DNA of 10,357 nt from Burkholderiales bacterium (GCA_947462175.1 CANHOE010000062.1:1-10357), one strand, 5' to 3'. Counted from the stretch's first letter, positions 1-8,952 are shown. Notes: a model not told the origin generated them from the letters alone. A program made the numbers and translations.

Positions 1-1973
1 ATGGCTGCCAGCAAGCAAATGAGCGCCACCTGGCGCATGTAGGTGCTCTTGCCGCCCATGTTGGGCCCGGTGATGACCAGCATCTTGCGGCTCGCGTCCA
101 GCCGGCAGTCGTTCGCCATGAAGTTGCCTGCGCCAGTTTCCTGCAGGCGTGCTTCGACGACCGGGTGGCGCCCGCCCTGGATGTCGATGCAGGGCTCACG
201 CACGAATTCTGGTCGGCACCAGTTGAGCGTCGCCGCCCGCTCCGCAAGCGCTGCCAGTGCGTCGAGCGTGGCCAGTGCGCGGGCCATATCGGAAAGCGCC
301 TCCACATGGGCCTGCAACGCATCGACCAGCTGCTCGTACAACAGCTTCTCTCGCGCCAGCGAGCGTTCCTGCGCCGAGAGAGCCTTGTCCTCGAATACTT
401 TCAACTCCGGCGTGATGTAGCGCTCGGCGTTCTTCAGCGTCTGGCGCCGCTGGTAGTCGGCCGGCACCTTGTCGACCTGGCCCTGCGTCACCTCGATGAA
501 GAAGCCGTGCACCCGGTTGAACTGCACCCGCAGGTTGGCGATGCCGGTTCGGGCGCGTTCGCGCGATTCGAGGTCGAGCAGGAAGGCGTCGCAGTTCTGC
601 GCGATGGCGCGCAGCTCATCCAGCGCTGCGTCGCAGCAGCTGGCGATCACACCGCCATCGCGCAGAAGCGCAGCGGGCTCTTCAGCCAGCGTGGTCGTCA
701 GCAGGGATTCGATGCTGGCATCGGGGCTCAGCGTCTCCAGGGCCATGTCGAGCAGAACGCATGTGCCTGCAGGCACCGCCGAGCGCAGGCCAGGCAGCGC
801 TCGCAGCGTCGTGCGCAGGCCGGTCAGCTCGCGCGGGCGAACCTGGCGCAACGCGATGCGTGCGGTGATGCGCTCGACGTCGCACACCGACCGCAAGGCC
901 TGCCGCAAACTGTCGCCGCCACGGGCCATCAGCGCCTCGATGGCCTCATGGCGATGGGTGGCTACCGTGCGCTCGCGAAGCGGCCGCATCATCCACCCGC
1001 GCAGCGCCCGGCTACCCATGCCGGTACGGCAGGTGTCGAGCAGTGACAGCAGCGTGGGCGATTGCTCGCCGCGCAGCGTCTGCGTCAGCTCCAGGTTGCG
1101 GTGCGTGGTGGGCGGCAGATCGATGAGTTCGCTGGCTCGCTCTACCTGCAGATTGCGCACATGCGCCAGCGCCTGACCCTGCGTGTGCTCGGCGTAACTC
1201 AGCAAGGCCGAGGCGGCGGCATGGGCAACGGTCAGCTCGCTGGCATTGAAGCCCGCGAGACTCGCCACCCGCAGCTGCTCGCACAGCTTGCGTGCGCCGA
1301 GCGCGGCATCGAACTGCCAGTCGGGCCGGTGCGTTACCGCCGCCGACGTGGCGGACAGCGCCGAAGGGGCGTGTTCTCGTTCCACGAGCACCTCGGCCGC
1401 GTTCAGCCGCGCCAGCCAGCCGGGCAGCTCGTGATCTGCGCATTCGGTCAGCCCCAGCTGGCCGCTGCTCAGGCCCAGCCAGGCCAGGCCATGGGTCGTT
1501 TGCCCTCGATGGGTGTATTGCGACAAAGCCAGCAGCAGCGCATCGGCCTTGTCCGACAGCAGCTCCGTGTCGGTCAGCGTGCCCGGCGTGACGACACGCA
1601 CCACCTTGCGCTCGACCGGCCCCTTGGCCGTTGCCACATCCCCGACCTGCTCGCAGATTGCGACTGCCTCGCCAAGCTTGATCAGCTTCGCCAGGTAACT
1701 TTCGACCGAATGCACCGGCACGCCCGCCATGACGACCGGTTCGCCACCGCTCTGGCCGCGGGTGGTCAGCGTGATGTCGAGCAACCGGTGGGCCCGCCTG
1801 GCGTCATCGAAGAACAGCTCGTAGAAGTCGCCCATCCGGTAGAACACCAGCGTGTCCGGATGATCGGCCTTGATGCGCAGGTACTGCTGCATCATGGGCG
1901 TGTGAATGGCGAGGGTGGCTCCGTCGGCGCCCTCGGGCTGGGAATCTTTCGACAACGTGGCGACCCGTTTCAC
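1..1973 (-). CDS. mutS: DNA mismatch repair protein MutS, C-terminal part cut off by the window edge
   Basis: MutS is the cytoplasmic ATPase that recognises base mismatches and small loops and recruits MutL. About 657 codons are visible. Starting from GTG at 1973, the N-terminal mismatch-binding domain has the Phe-x-Glu signature as FYE at residues 50-52 inside MGDFYELF, preceded by HTPMMQQYLRIK. The middle contains core and lever motifs such as GSRALRGW, and the clamp region follows. The Walker A motif GPNMGGKST lies at residues 636-644 and is followed by TYMRQVAL before the window ends. Walker B and the dimerisation region are outside. The frame is consistent between the points I checked, with no frameshift seen. 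The start is uncertain: there is no ATG before the internal MM, so GTG 1973, TTG 1955 or TTG 2015 are the candidates, and none has a good Shine-Dalgarno. The family is about 850-880 residues, so roughly three quarters is present. The gene identity is certain; the start is not. Confidence 0.97.
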   Translation of the reverse strand, partial: MKRVATLSKDSQPEGADGATLAIHTPMMQQYLRIKADHPDTLVFYRMGDFYELFFDDARRAHRLLDITLTTRGQSGGEPVVMAGVPVHSVESYLAKLIKLGEAVAICEQVGDVATAKGPVERKVVRVVTPGTLTDTELLSDKADALLLALSQYTHRGQTTHGLAWLGLSSGQLGLTECADHELPGWLARLNAAEVLVEREHAPSALSATSAAVTHRPDWQFDAALGARKLCEQLRVASLAGFNASELTVAHAAASALLSYAEHTQGQALAHVRNLQVERASELIDLPPTTHRNLELTQTLRGEQSPTLLSLLDTCRTGMGSRALRGWMMRPLRERTVATHRHEAIEALMARGGDSLRQALRSVCDVERITARIALRQVRPRELTGLRTTLRALPGLRSAVPAGTCVLLDMALETLSPDASIESLLTTTLAEEPAALLRDGGVIASCCDAALDELRAIAQNCDAFLLDLESRERARTGIANLRVQFNRVHGFFIEVTQGQVDKVPADYQRRQTLKNAERYITPELKVFEDKALSAQERSLAREKLLYEQLVDALQAHVEALSDMARALATLDALAALAERAATLNWCRPEFVREPCIDIQGGRHPVVEARLQETGAGNFMANDCRLDASRKMLVITGPNMGGKSTYMRQVALICLLAA

Positions 1974-2010
1974 TCGTGCGCTGGCAGGGGGATTGGCGGC
2001 GCGCGGGAGC

Positions 2011-2055
2011 CGCAAGCATGGCTTGCGCGTCGACCGCAGCGTCCGGCATGGACGC
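2011..2055 (-). other. Two adjacent perfect hairpins in the gap before mutS
   Basis: Two short perfect inverted repeats lie back to back. One has 7-bp arms CGCAAGC/GCTTGCG (2011-2017 and 2021-2027) around a 3-nt loop. The other has 6-bp arms GCGTCC/GGACGC (2039-2044 and 2050-2055) around a 5-nt loop. Neither is followed by a T run on either strand, so they do not look like intrinsic terminators. If mutS is transcribed from upstream of the membrane-protein gene, they would fold in the mutS leader just ahead of the candidate starts. Chance occurrence in GC-rich DNA cannot be excluded. Confidence 0.35.
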
Positions 2056-2108
2056 CCGAATTGTCGCCTCGCACCGTCAGCCGATGCGAAGAGGCCGCTG
2101 ATTGCGGC

Positions 2109-2444
2109 TCAGAACGGAGCCGGCAGCAGCTTGAAGCCTGCTATCAGCACGCCGATCACGGTGTTGACGACGACGCTGAGCACACTCGGCACGTAGAAAA
2201 GCGCAGAAATCGTCTGCGCGCTCATGCCGTGCTCGAACAGCAGGCCGAGCGCGAACGAAGCGATGCCCAGTGCGACCCATCGGCGCAGACAGGTTGTCAG
2301 CCAATGTGCCTTGTCGAGGTTGTGCCGCCAGGCTGCGGAGCGCTCGAACAGGTTGCCGTGGCTGACGTCGCGAAACAGCCACCCGAAAAACAGGTAGCGG
2401 TAGAGCAGCACGCGGAAGGAGAGGGCGGTGTCGTCGGTGGCCAT
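2109..2444 (-). CDS. Small membrane protein of unknown function upstream of mutS
   Basis: This 111-residue protein does not match a family that I can name. The N-terminal half is rich in aromatic and basic residues (RVLLYRYLFFGWLFRD around residues 11-26), which suggests a membrane-surface amphipathic segment. Two hydrophobic stretches follow, at about residues 55-71 and 80-107, so it is probably an inner-membrane protein with two helices. I chose ATG 2444 (MATDDTAL). A longer form from TTG 2498 is possible, but those extra residues (TVSRIIRF) lie close to a possible promoter. It reads in the same direction as mutS and ends 135 bp before it, so the two may share a transcript. It is divergent from ppa. 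The hydrophobic pattern and the start just inside a divergent gap support a real gene, but no function can be assigned from the sequence. Confidence 0.6.
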   Translation of the reverse strand: MATDDTALSFRVLLYRYLFFGWLFRDVSHGNLFERSAAWRHNLDKAHWLTTCLRRWVALGIASFALGLLFEHGMSAQTISALFYVPSVLSVVVNTVIGVLIAGFKLLPAPF

Positions 2445-2500
2445 GGGTCGAATCTGACTGCCAAACGGGGTGAATCGGATGATGCGCGAAACGGTCAACC

Positions 2501-2506
2501 CTTATA
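2501..2506 (-). promoter_or_regulatory. Possible -10 element for the minus-strand membrane protein gene
   Basis: Read on the minus strand this is TATAAG, one of the few AT-rich hexamers in the divergent gap. Transcription would begin near 2494, giving a leader of about 50 nt to ATG 2444 and placing the alternative TTG 2498 at or before the transcript start. No convincing -35 hexamer lies 16-18 bp upstream, so this is only a candidate. Confidence 0.22.
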
Positions 2507-2577
2507 TCCGCCCGTCCTCCGATTCGCTTGATCGCTTTAGAAGGGATTCAACCGTTCATATTTGCGCCAGCGGGGCC

Positions 2578-2591
2578 TGAGCCGGCGCTCA
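2578..2591. promoter_or_regulatory. 14-bp palindrome in the ppa promoter region
   Basis: The arms TGAGC (2578-2582) and GCTCA (2587-2591) form a perfect inverted repeat around CGGC. It lies 11 bp upstream of the putative ppa -10 hexamer at 2603-2608, where the -35 contact would be expected. That position would suit an operator, but a single short palindrome in GC-rich DNA is weak evidence and no regulator is suggested by the neighbours. Confidence 0.25.
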
Positions 2592-2602
2592 AGTGGCATC
2601 GG

Positions 2603-2608
2603 TAAACT
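2603..2608 (+). promoter_or_regulatory. Possible -10 element of the ppa promoter, followed by a seven-T initial transcribed run
   Basis: TAAACT matches the -10 consensus TATAAT at four of six positions and lies 30 bp before the ppa ATG. The expected start point, about seven bases downstream, is A2616, immediately followed by seven T residues (2617-2623). No good -35 hexamer is visible at the normal spacing, so the promoter would be weak or activator-dependent, or it may be assigned wrongly. Confidence 0.33.
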
Positions 2609-2638
2609 GGGAGCTATTTTTTTCAACGCGAGTCGCTC

Positions 2639-3178
2639 ATGAGCTTCGACAAAGTCACCCCCGGCAAGAAGGCCCCTGAACAGTTCAACGTGATCATCGA
2701 AATCCCGATGAATGCCGATCCAGTGAAGTACGAGGTGGACAAGGAAAGCGGCGCACTGTTCGTTGACCGATTCATGAGCACCGCGATGCACTACCCGTGC
2801 AATTACGGTTACGTGCCGCAAACCATTTCTGGCGACGGCGACCCGGTCGACGTGCTGGTGATCACGCCGTTTCCGCTGTTGGCTGGCTCGGTGGTCACGT
2901 GCCGCGCGATCGGCATGCTGAACATGGAAGACGAGGCCGGCATGGACGCCAAGCTGCTGGCCGTGCCCATCGACAAGCTGCTGCCGATTTATGCCAGCTG
3001 GCAGAAGCCGGAAGACCTGCACGAACTGCAGCTGCGCACGATCCAGCACTTTTTTGAGCACTACAAGGATCTGGAGCCGAACAAGTGGGTCAAGGTCAAG
3101 GGTTGGTCAGGGCCTCAGGCGGCGCACGAGGAAATCAGCTCAGGCATCGCCAACTACAAGAAATCGTTGGCCTCCTGA
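2639..3178 (+). CDS. ppa: Inorganic pyrophosphatase, family I
   Basis: Ppa hydrolyses pyrophosphate to two phosphates in the cytoplasm with Mg2+, pulling forward PPi-releasing reactions such as nucleic acid, aminoacyl-tRNA and NAD synthesis. The 179-residue length is typical of the hexameric bacterial family I enzyme. The signature DGDPVDV gives metal ligands Asp66, Asp68 and Asp71. The remaining active-site set matches the E. coli enzyme shifted by one residue: Glu21, Lys30, Glu32, Arg44, Tyr52, Tyr56, Asp98, Asp103, Lys105, Tyr142 and Lys143. All are present, so it should be active. The ATG at 2639 gives the expected N-terminus (MSFDKV), although no strong Shine-Dalgarno precedes it. The gene is followed seven bases later by a strong intrinsic terminator, so it is probably a single-gene transcript. 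It is divergent from the small membrane protein gene. Confidence 0.98.
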   Translation: MSFDKVTPGKKAPEQFNVIIEIPMNADPVKYEVDKESGALFVDRFMSTAMHYPCNYGYVPQTISGDGDPVDVLVITPFPLLAGSVVTCRAIGMLNMEDEAGMDAKLLAVPIDKLLPIYASWQKPEDLHELQLRTIQHFFEHYKDLEPNKWVKVKGWSGPQAAHEEISSGIANYKKSLAS

Positions 3179-3184
3179 CACCGC

Positions 3185-3211
3185 AAACAGCGCCCTGCGG
3201 GCGCTGTTTTT
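3185..3211 (+). terminator. Strong intrinsic terminator of ppa
   Basis: This is a perfect inverted repeat with 11-bp arms (3185-3195 and 3199-3209) around a TGC loop. The core arms are CAGCGCCC/GGGCGCTG, and the 3' arm runs into a five-T tract at 3207-3211. It begins six bases after the ppa stop codon, exactly where a rho-independent terminator is expected. Confidence 0.93.
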
Positions 3212-3215
3212 CTGG

Positions 3216-3243
3216 CGGTTCCGGTGGGTATCCCTCGGAACCG
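3216..3243. repeat. Perfect 8-bp inverted repeat between the ppa terminator and the M16 protease gene
   Basis: The arms CGGTTCCG (3216-3223) and CGGAACCG (3236-3243) are exact reverse complements. The 12-base centre can extend the stem with GGG (3226-3228) against CCC (3232-3234) around TAT. It starts five bases after the ppa terminator and ends 55 bp before the protease GTG start. It has no T tail, so it is not a second canonical terminator. It could be an operator for the protease promoter or a structured leader element. The function is unknown. Confidence 0.5.
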
Positions 3244-3262
3244 ACCGCGTGGATTCGCGCTC

Positions 3263-3268
3263 TACACT
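3263..3268 (+). promoter_or_regulatory. Possible -10 element of the M16 protease gene
   Basis: TACACT lies 30 bp before the GTG start, downstream of the ppa terminator, where an independent promoter is needed. It matches the -10 consensus at four of six positions. At normal spacing the -35 position would fall on the right arm of the inverted repeat at 3236-3243, and no consensus -35 is present. It is a candidate only. Confidence 0.25.
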
Positions 3269-3298
3269 GCCCGCCCACCTGGCTTGCAGAGCATTCCC

Positions 3299-6040
3299 GT
3301 GAATCCAATCCTGCGCGCGTTTCCCCTCGTCCTGTCCATGTGGCTGGCCGTGCTGCTGCTCGTCTCGCCGTCGGCCCAGGCGCAAGCCTTGCCGTCTGGC
3401 GTGACTCGCGTGCAGTCGGTCGAAGGCATCGATGAGTACCGGCTGGCCAATGGCTTGCAGGTGCTGCTGATCGCTGACAGCTCGAAGCCGACCACCACCG
3501 TCAACCTGACGTATCGCGTCGGTTCACGGCAGGAAAACTACGGCGAGACCGGCATGGCGCATCTGCTGGAGCACCTGCTGTTCAAGGGCTCGCCGAAGCA
3601 CCCCAACGTCTGGGCTGACTTCACCAAGCGCGGCCTGGCCGCCAACGGCAGCACCTGGTTCGACCGCACCAACTACACCGCCAGCTTCTCAGCCAACGAT
3701 GACAACCTTCGCTGGTACCTGGGCTGGCAGGCCGATGCGATGGTCAACAGCTACATCGCCCGCAAGTCGCTCGACACCGAGATGACGGTGGTACGAAACG
3801 AGATGGAGTCGGGTGAGAACAACCCCGACCGCATCCTCTTCTCGAAGACGCTGGCCACGATGTACCAGTGGCACAACTACGGCAAGGACACCATCGGCGC
3901 GCGCAGCGACGTGGAAAACGTCGACATTCCGCGCCTACAGGCGTTCTATCGCCTTTATTACCAGCCGGACAACGCCACGCTGATCGTTTCCGGCAAATTC
4001 CAGCCCGCGCAGACGCTGTCGTGGATTGCACAGTCGTTTGGCGTGATCAAGAAGCCGACCCGCGTGCTGCCGAAGCAGTACACGCTCGATCCAGTCCAGG
4101 ACGGCGAACGCAGCATCACCTTGCGCCGCAATGGTGGCGTCCCCGTGCTTTATGCGGCGTACCACGTGCCGCCCGGAGCGCACCCGGACTTCGCCGCTGT
4201 CGATCTGCTCAGCTCCATCATGGGCGATGCGCCTGGGGGACGTCTGCACAAGCGAATGACCGAGAAGGGGCTGGCCGCGACCACCTATGCGTTCTCGCCG
4301 GGTCTGGCCGAGCCCGGTTTTGCGCTGTTCGGTACACAACTCGGGCCGCAGCAGGATGTTGACGTGGCGCGCAACGAACTGCTGGCCGCCATCGAATCGG
4401 TGGCCAAGCAGCCGATCACGCAGGAGGAGCTAGATCGGGCCAAGACCAAGTGGCTCAAAGGGTGGGATCAGGCCTTCACCAACCCGGAAACGGTGGGCAT
4501 TGCGCTCAGTGAAACCGTGGCGATGGGCGACTGGCGTCTGTTCTTCCTGAGTCGCGATCGGGTGCGTGATGCGACCTTGGCGGATGTTCAACGCGTGGCC
4601 GAACAGCGCCTGCTGCCGTCGAACCGCACCCTGGGCATCTACCTGCCCACCGACCAGCCTCAGCGCGCACCGGTGCCCGCGAAGGTCGATGTTGTGGCGC
4701 AGTTGAAAACCTTGAAGCCAAAAGCCGCGGCCGCTGCGGTGGAAGCCTTTGAAGCAACGCCCGCCAACATCGATCGACGCACCCAGCGCTTCGACATCGG
4801 CGGCCTGCGCGTCGGCCTGCTGCCCAAAGGCAGCCGCGGCAACGCGGTGCAGGCGATGCTGTCGCTGCGTTTCGGCGACGAAAAGTCGCTGTTCGGTCAG
4901 GGCGAAGTGGCCGACATGGTTGCCGCGCTGCTCGACAAGGGCACGGCGACGATGACACGCCAGCAGATCCAGGATCGGCTCGACGCCTTGCATACCGAGA
5001 TCAGTGTCAGTGGCGGCGCCGGCGTGGTGACGGTGGGCCTGAGCTCGAGGCGCGAGTACCTGCCGGAGGCGATCGCGCTGGTGGGCGACTTGCTGCGCCA
5101 TCCAGTGCTACCGGCAGACGCGCTGGAAGAAGTGCGGAGACAAGCACTGGCAAGCATCGAGCAGGACCGCAAGGAGCCAGTGGCGGTGGTGAGCAACACG
5201 CTGGCCCGGCTCGGCAACCCTTATCCGCGCGGTGACCTGCGCTATGCCCGCACCTTCGACGAGATCGTGCAGGACATCAACAGCGTGACGCTGGAACAGG
5301 TGCGCGAGCACCATCGAAAGTTCTATGGCGCCAAGGCTGGCGAGTTCTCCGCCGTGGGCGACTTCGACGTGGCGGCGGTACGCCAGGCGCTGCAGGCTGC
5401 TTTAGGCGACTGGCAGGTCGGCGCACCGTACACCCGTGTGCCGGAGCCCCTGATTTCGGTGCCACCCGCGCGCCTGCTCGTGATCACGCCCGACAAGCAG
5501 AACGCGACGATGCGGGTGGAGTACCCCGTGCCCTTGTCGGACAACGATGCTGATTACGCTGCACTGTCGATGGCGAACTACCTGCTCGGCTCTGGCGGTA
5601 ATTCCCGACTCTGGCGACGCATTCGCGAGACCGAAGGCTTGTCGTACGACGTGCGCAGTTCGATCGAATGGAACGATTCCGAACCGCATTCCGCGTGGTC
5701 GGCCACGGCGATCTTCGCGCCGCAGAACCAGTCCAAGGTGGAAGCGGCGTTCCGCGAAGAACTGACTCGGGCGCTGAAAGACGGCTTCACCGCCAGGGAG
5801 CTGGCCGAAGGCCAGCGCGGCCTGTTGAACTACCGCCGGCTGACGCGTGCCCGTGATGCAGCCGTGGCCGCCGGAATCGCCAACAACCTGCACATCGGTC
5901 GCACCTTCGCACGTTCGGCGCAGGTCGACGCGCAACTGGAGGCGCTGACGCTGGACCAGGTCAACGCGGCACTGCGCAAGTACCTGGCGCCAGACCGCTT
6001 CGTCTACGGCTTTGCGGGAGACTTCAAGACGAAGCCTTGA
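3299..6040 (+). CDS. Secreted two-domain M16 family zinc metallopeptidase (pitrilysin/PqqL-like)
   Basis: This is a predicted periplasmic zinc protease of 913 residues that would degrade peptides. I chose GTG 3299 because it gives a clean signal peptide (basic VNPILR, hydrophobic core to about residue 22, AQA cleavage site near residue 30) and has an AGAG seven bases upstream. An in-frame extension to 3224 would bury the signal. The N-terminal half carries the inverted zinc motif HLLEH (His88, catalytic Glu91, His92) and the distal zinc ligand Glu168, at the 75-residue spacing typical of M16. The C-terminal half, after an Ala-rich linker near residues 475-485, repeats the fold, but its HxxEH position is replaced by DMVAA (539-543), as expected for the inactive lid. 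It keeps the substrate-binding Arg/Tyr region at Arg770 and Tyr783 (SRLWRRI...LSY). The two halves in one chain resemble E. coli PqqL. The substrate is unknown. Its end overlaps the convergent acyltransferase gene by 17 bp. Confidence 0.95.
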   Translation: MNPILRAFPLVLSMWLAVLLLVSPSAQAQALPSGVTRVQSVEGIDEYRLANGLQVLLIADSSKPTTTVNLTYRVGSRQENYGETGMAHLLEHLLFKGSPKHPNVWADFTKRGLAANGSTWFDRTNYTASFSANDDNLRWYLGWQADAMVNSYIARKSLDTEMTVVRNEMESGENNPDRILFSKTLATMYQWHNYGKDTIGARSDVENVDIPRLQAFYRLYYQPDNATLIVSGKFQPAQTLSWIAQSFGVIKKPTRVLPKQYTLDPVQDGERSITLRRNGGVPVLYAAYHVPPGAHPDFAAVDLLSSIMGDAPGGRLHKRMTEKGLAATTYAFSPGLAEPGFALFGTQLGPQQDVDVARNELLAAIESVAKQPITQEELDRAKTKWLKGWDQAFTNPETVGIALSETVAMGDWRLFFLSRDRVRDATLADVQRVAEQRLLPSNRTLGIYLPTDQPQRAPVPAKVDVVAQLKTLKPKAAAAAVEAFEATPANIDRRTQRFDIGGLRVGLLPKGSRGNAVQAMLSLRFGDEKSLFGQGEVADMVAALLDKGTATMTRQQIQDRLDALHTEISVSGGAGVVTVGLSSRREYLPEAIALVGDLLRHPVLPADALEEVRRQALASIEQDRKEPVAVVSNTLARLGNPYPRGDLRYARTFDEIVQDINSVTLEQVREHHRKFYGAKAGEFSAVGDFDVAAVRQALQAALGDWQVGAPYTRVPEPLISVPPARLLVITPDKQNATMRVEYPVPLSDNDADYAALSMANYLLGSGGNSRLWRRIRETEGLSYDVRSSIEWNDSEPHSAWSATAIFAPQNQSKVEAAFREELTRALKDGFTARELAEGQRGLLNYRRLTRARDAAVAAGIANNLHIGRTFARSAQVDAQLEALTLDQVNAALRKYLAPDRFVYGFAGDFKTKP

Positions 6041-7181
6041 ACGGCAGGCGATCGTTCAGTTCATCGACGTACTGAGCAACGCCTGTGCCTTCCTGCTGCA
6101 GAAAGTTTGCTACCGCTTCGGCGAACTGCGGATGCGCCAGCCAGTGCGCTGATTGGGTCTGCACGGGCAGCAGACCGCGAGCCATCTTGTGTTCGCCCTG
6201 CGCTCCACCCTCGAAGCGCCGGTAGCCCCTGGCAATGCACCATGACAGGGGTTGGTAGTAGCAGGCGTCGAAGTGCAGGCAACTGACGGCTTCGGTGGCA
6301 CCCCAGTAACGGCCGAAGGCATGACCTTTGGCGGGATCTATGCCGATGAGTGATGCGGCGATGCGCTCACCGCCACGGCGGGCGATGAAGAGCAGCCAGT
6401 TCTCGGGCATCGTCTGGGCCATCCGTGCGAAAAAGTCGCGCGTCAGGTACGGCGTCGAGCGGTGCATCTGGTAGGTCAGGGTGTAGCAGCGGTAGAAAAA
6501 GTCCCAGTCAGCCTCGGTGATCTCCGCGCCTTCGAGCGTGTCGAAGGTCACCCCTGCGTCGGTCACGCGGCGTCGCTCCTGCTGAATCTTCTTGCGCTTT
6601 TCCCGCTGCAGGCCGGCCAGGAAATCGGCGAAGTCGGCGTACGGCTGTGGCTCGCGATTGGTCCAGTGAAACTGAACGGTGGTGCGCATCATCCAGCCGG
6701 CTTCGCGCGCTGCAGCGCTGTCGGCGTCGTCGAGGAAGAGCAGGTGTGCCGACGAAAGGTCGGCCTGCGTCACCAGTTTTTGCATGCCTTTGAGCAGCGC
6801 CACGCGTGACGCCGCATCCCGGGCGAGCAGGCGCGGCCCGGGCACCGGCGTGAACGGCACCGCGTCCAGCAACTTCGGGTAGTAGTCCAGGCCATGGCGG
6901 CGATAAGCATCCGCCCATGCCCAGTCGAACACGTACTCGCCGTAGGAGTGGGTCTTCATGTACAGCGGACAGGCCGCCAGCAGGGCATCGTCCTCGTGCA
7001 CCGAAAGGAACTGTGGCTGCCAGCCTGTCTTGGCCACCGCGCTGCCGGACTCGTGCAGGGCCAGCAGGTATTCATGGCGCATGAACGGCGTTGCGCTGGG
7101 TTGATCAGAGAGAAGGGCGTTCCAGTCCCCCGCTGAGATGCCCGCAGGGTGATCGTGGACCCGAATGACAGTATTCTTCAA
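6024..7181 (-). CDS. FemAB/GNAT-like N-acyltransferase, COG3146 (DUF482, PF04339) family
   Basis: The 385-residue protein belongs to the family annotated as predicted N-acyltransferase or peptidoglycan biosynthesis/recognition protein. The biochemical reaction is not established for most members. Supporting motifs are the basic helix EKRKKIQQERRR (194-205), a pair of acyltransferase-like domains, and the C-terminal signature FEGGAQGEHKMARGLLP (323-339) followed by TQSAHW (342-347), which is strongly conserved in this family. No signal peptide or membrane helix is visible, so it is probably cytoplasmic. The start is set at TTG 7181: an AGAAGG Shine-Dalgarno lies ten bases upstream and the resulting length fits the family. 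The open frame continues to 7898, but there it only mirrors nadE. It converges on the M16 gene with a 17-bp overlap and is divergent from nadE. The family call is firm; the function is inferred only from the family name. Confidence 0.9.
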   Translation of the reverse strand: MKNTVIRVHDHPAGISAGDWNALLSDQPSATPFMRHEYLLALHESGSAVAKTGWQPQFLSVHEDDALLAACPLYMKTHSYGEYVFDWAWADAYRRHGLDYYPKLLDAVPFTPVPGPRLLARDAASRVALLKGMQKLVTQADLSSAHLLFLDDADSAAAREAGWMMRTTVQFHWTNREPQPYADFADFLAGLQREKRKKIQQERRRVTDAGVTFDTLEGAEITEADWDFFYRCYTLTYQMHRSTPYLTRDFFARMAQTMPENWLLFIARRGGERIAASLIGIDPAKGHAFGRYWGATEAVSCLHFDACYYQPLSWCIARGYRRFEGGAQGEHKMARGLLPVQTQSAHWLAHPQFAEAVANFLQQEGTGVAQYVDELNDRLPFKASS

Positions 7182-7191
7182 CGTTGGTGTG

Positions 7192-7197
7192 CCTTCT
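7192..7197 (-). promoter_or_regulatory. Shine-Dalgarno supporting the TTG start of the acyltransferase
   Basis: Read on the minus strand this is AGAAGG, ten bases before TTG 7181. The first in-frame ATG lies about 33 codons further in and would remove conserved N-terminal sequence. This site therefore decides the start choice and rejects the much longer open frame. Confidence 0.5.
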
Positions 7198-7226
7198 GAT
7201 TCCTGCCCCGTGGTTCCGCCTTGAAC

Positions 7227-8912
<1,686 letters not shown>

Positions 8913-8920
8913 TCAGCGCT

Positions 8921-8926
8921 TAAAAT
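8921..8926 (+). promoter_or_regulatory. Possible internal -10 element for glnB
   Basis: TAAAAT, matching five of six consensus bases, lies in the 40-bp gap between nadE and glnB. Transcription would start near 8933 and give a leader of about 20 nt. No clear -35 sits at 16-18 bp, where the sequence is the end of nadE. It could allow glnB expression apart from nadE, possibly with an activator. Confidence 0.3.
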
Positions 8927-8952
8927 CAAATTCAACCAACGTCAGGTGCCGT

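Noticed and set aside
165..2531. Long plus-strand open frames (165-1046 and 1062-2531) opposite mutS
   Set aside because: Their translations are Arg/Gln/Ala/His-rich with no recognisable domain. They mirror a clear MutS reading frame and run across the intergenic gap, which is typical of GC-rich antisense shadows.
2537..3061. 174-codon minus-strand frame opposite ppa
   Set aside because: It overlaps the fully motif-complete pyrophosphatase and the divergent promoter region; its composition is that of a shadow frame.
4430..5101. 223-codon minus-strand frame inside the M16 gene
   Set aside because: It is Gln/His/Arg-rich without motifs, lies wholly inside an intact M16 coding region and has no ribosome site.
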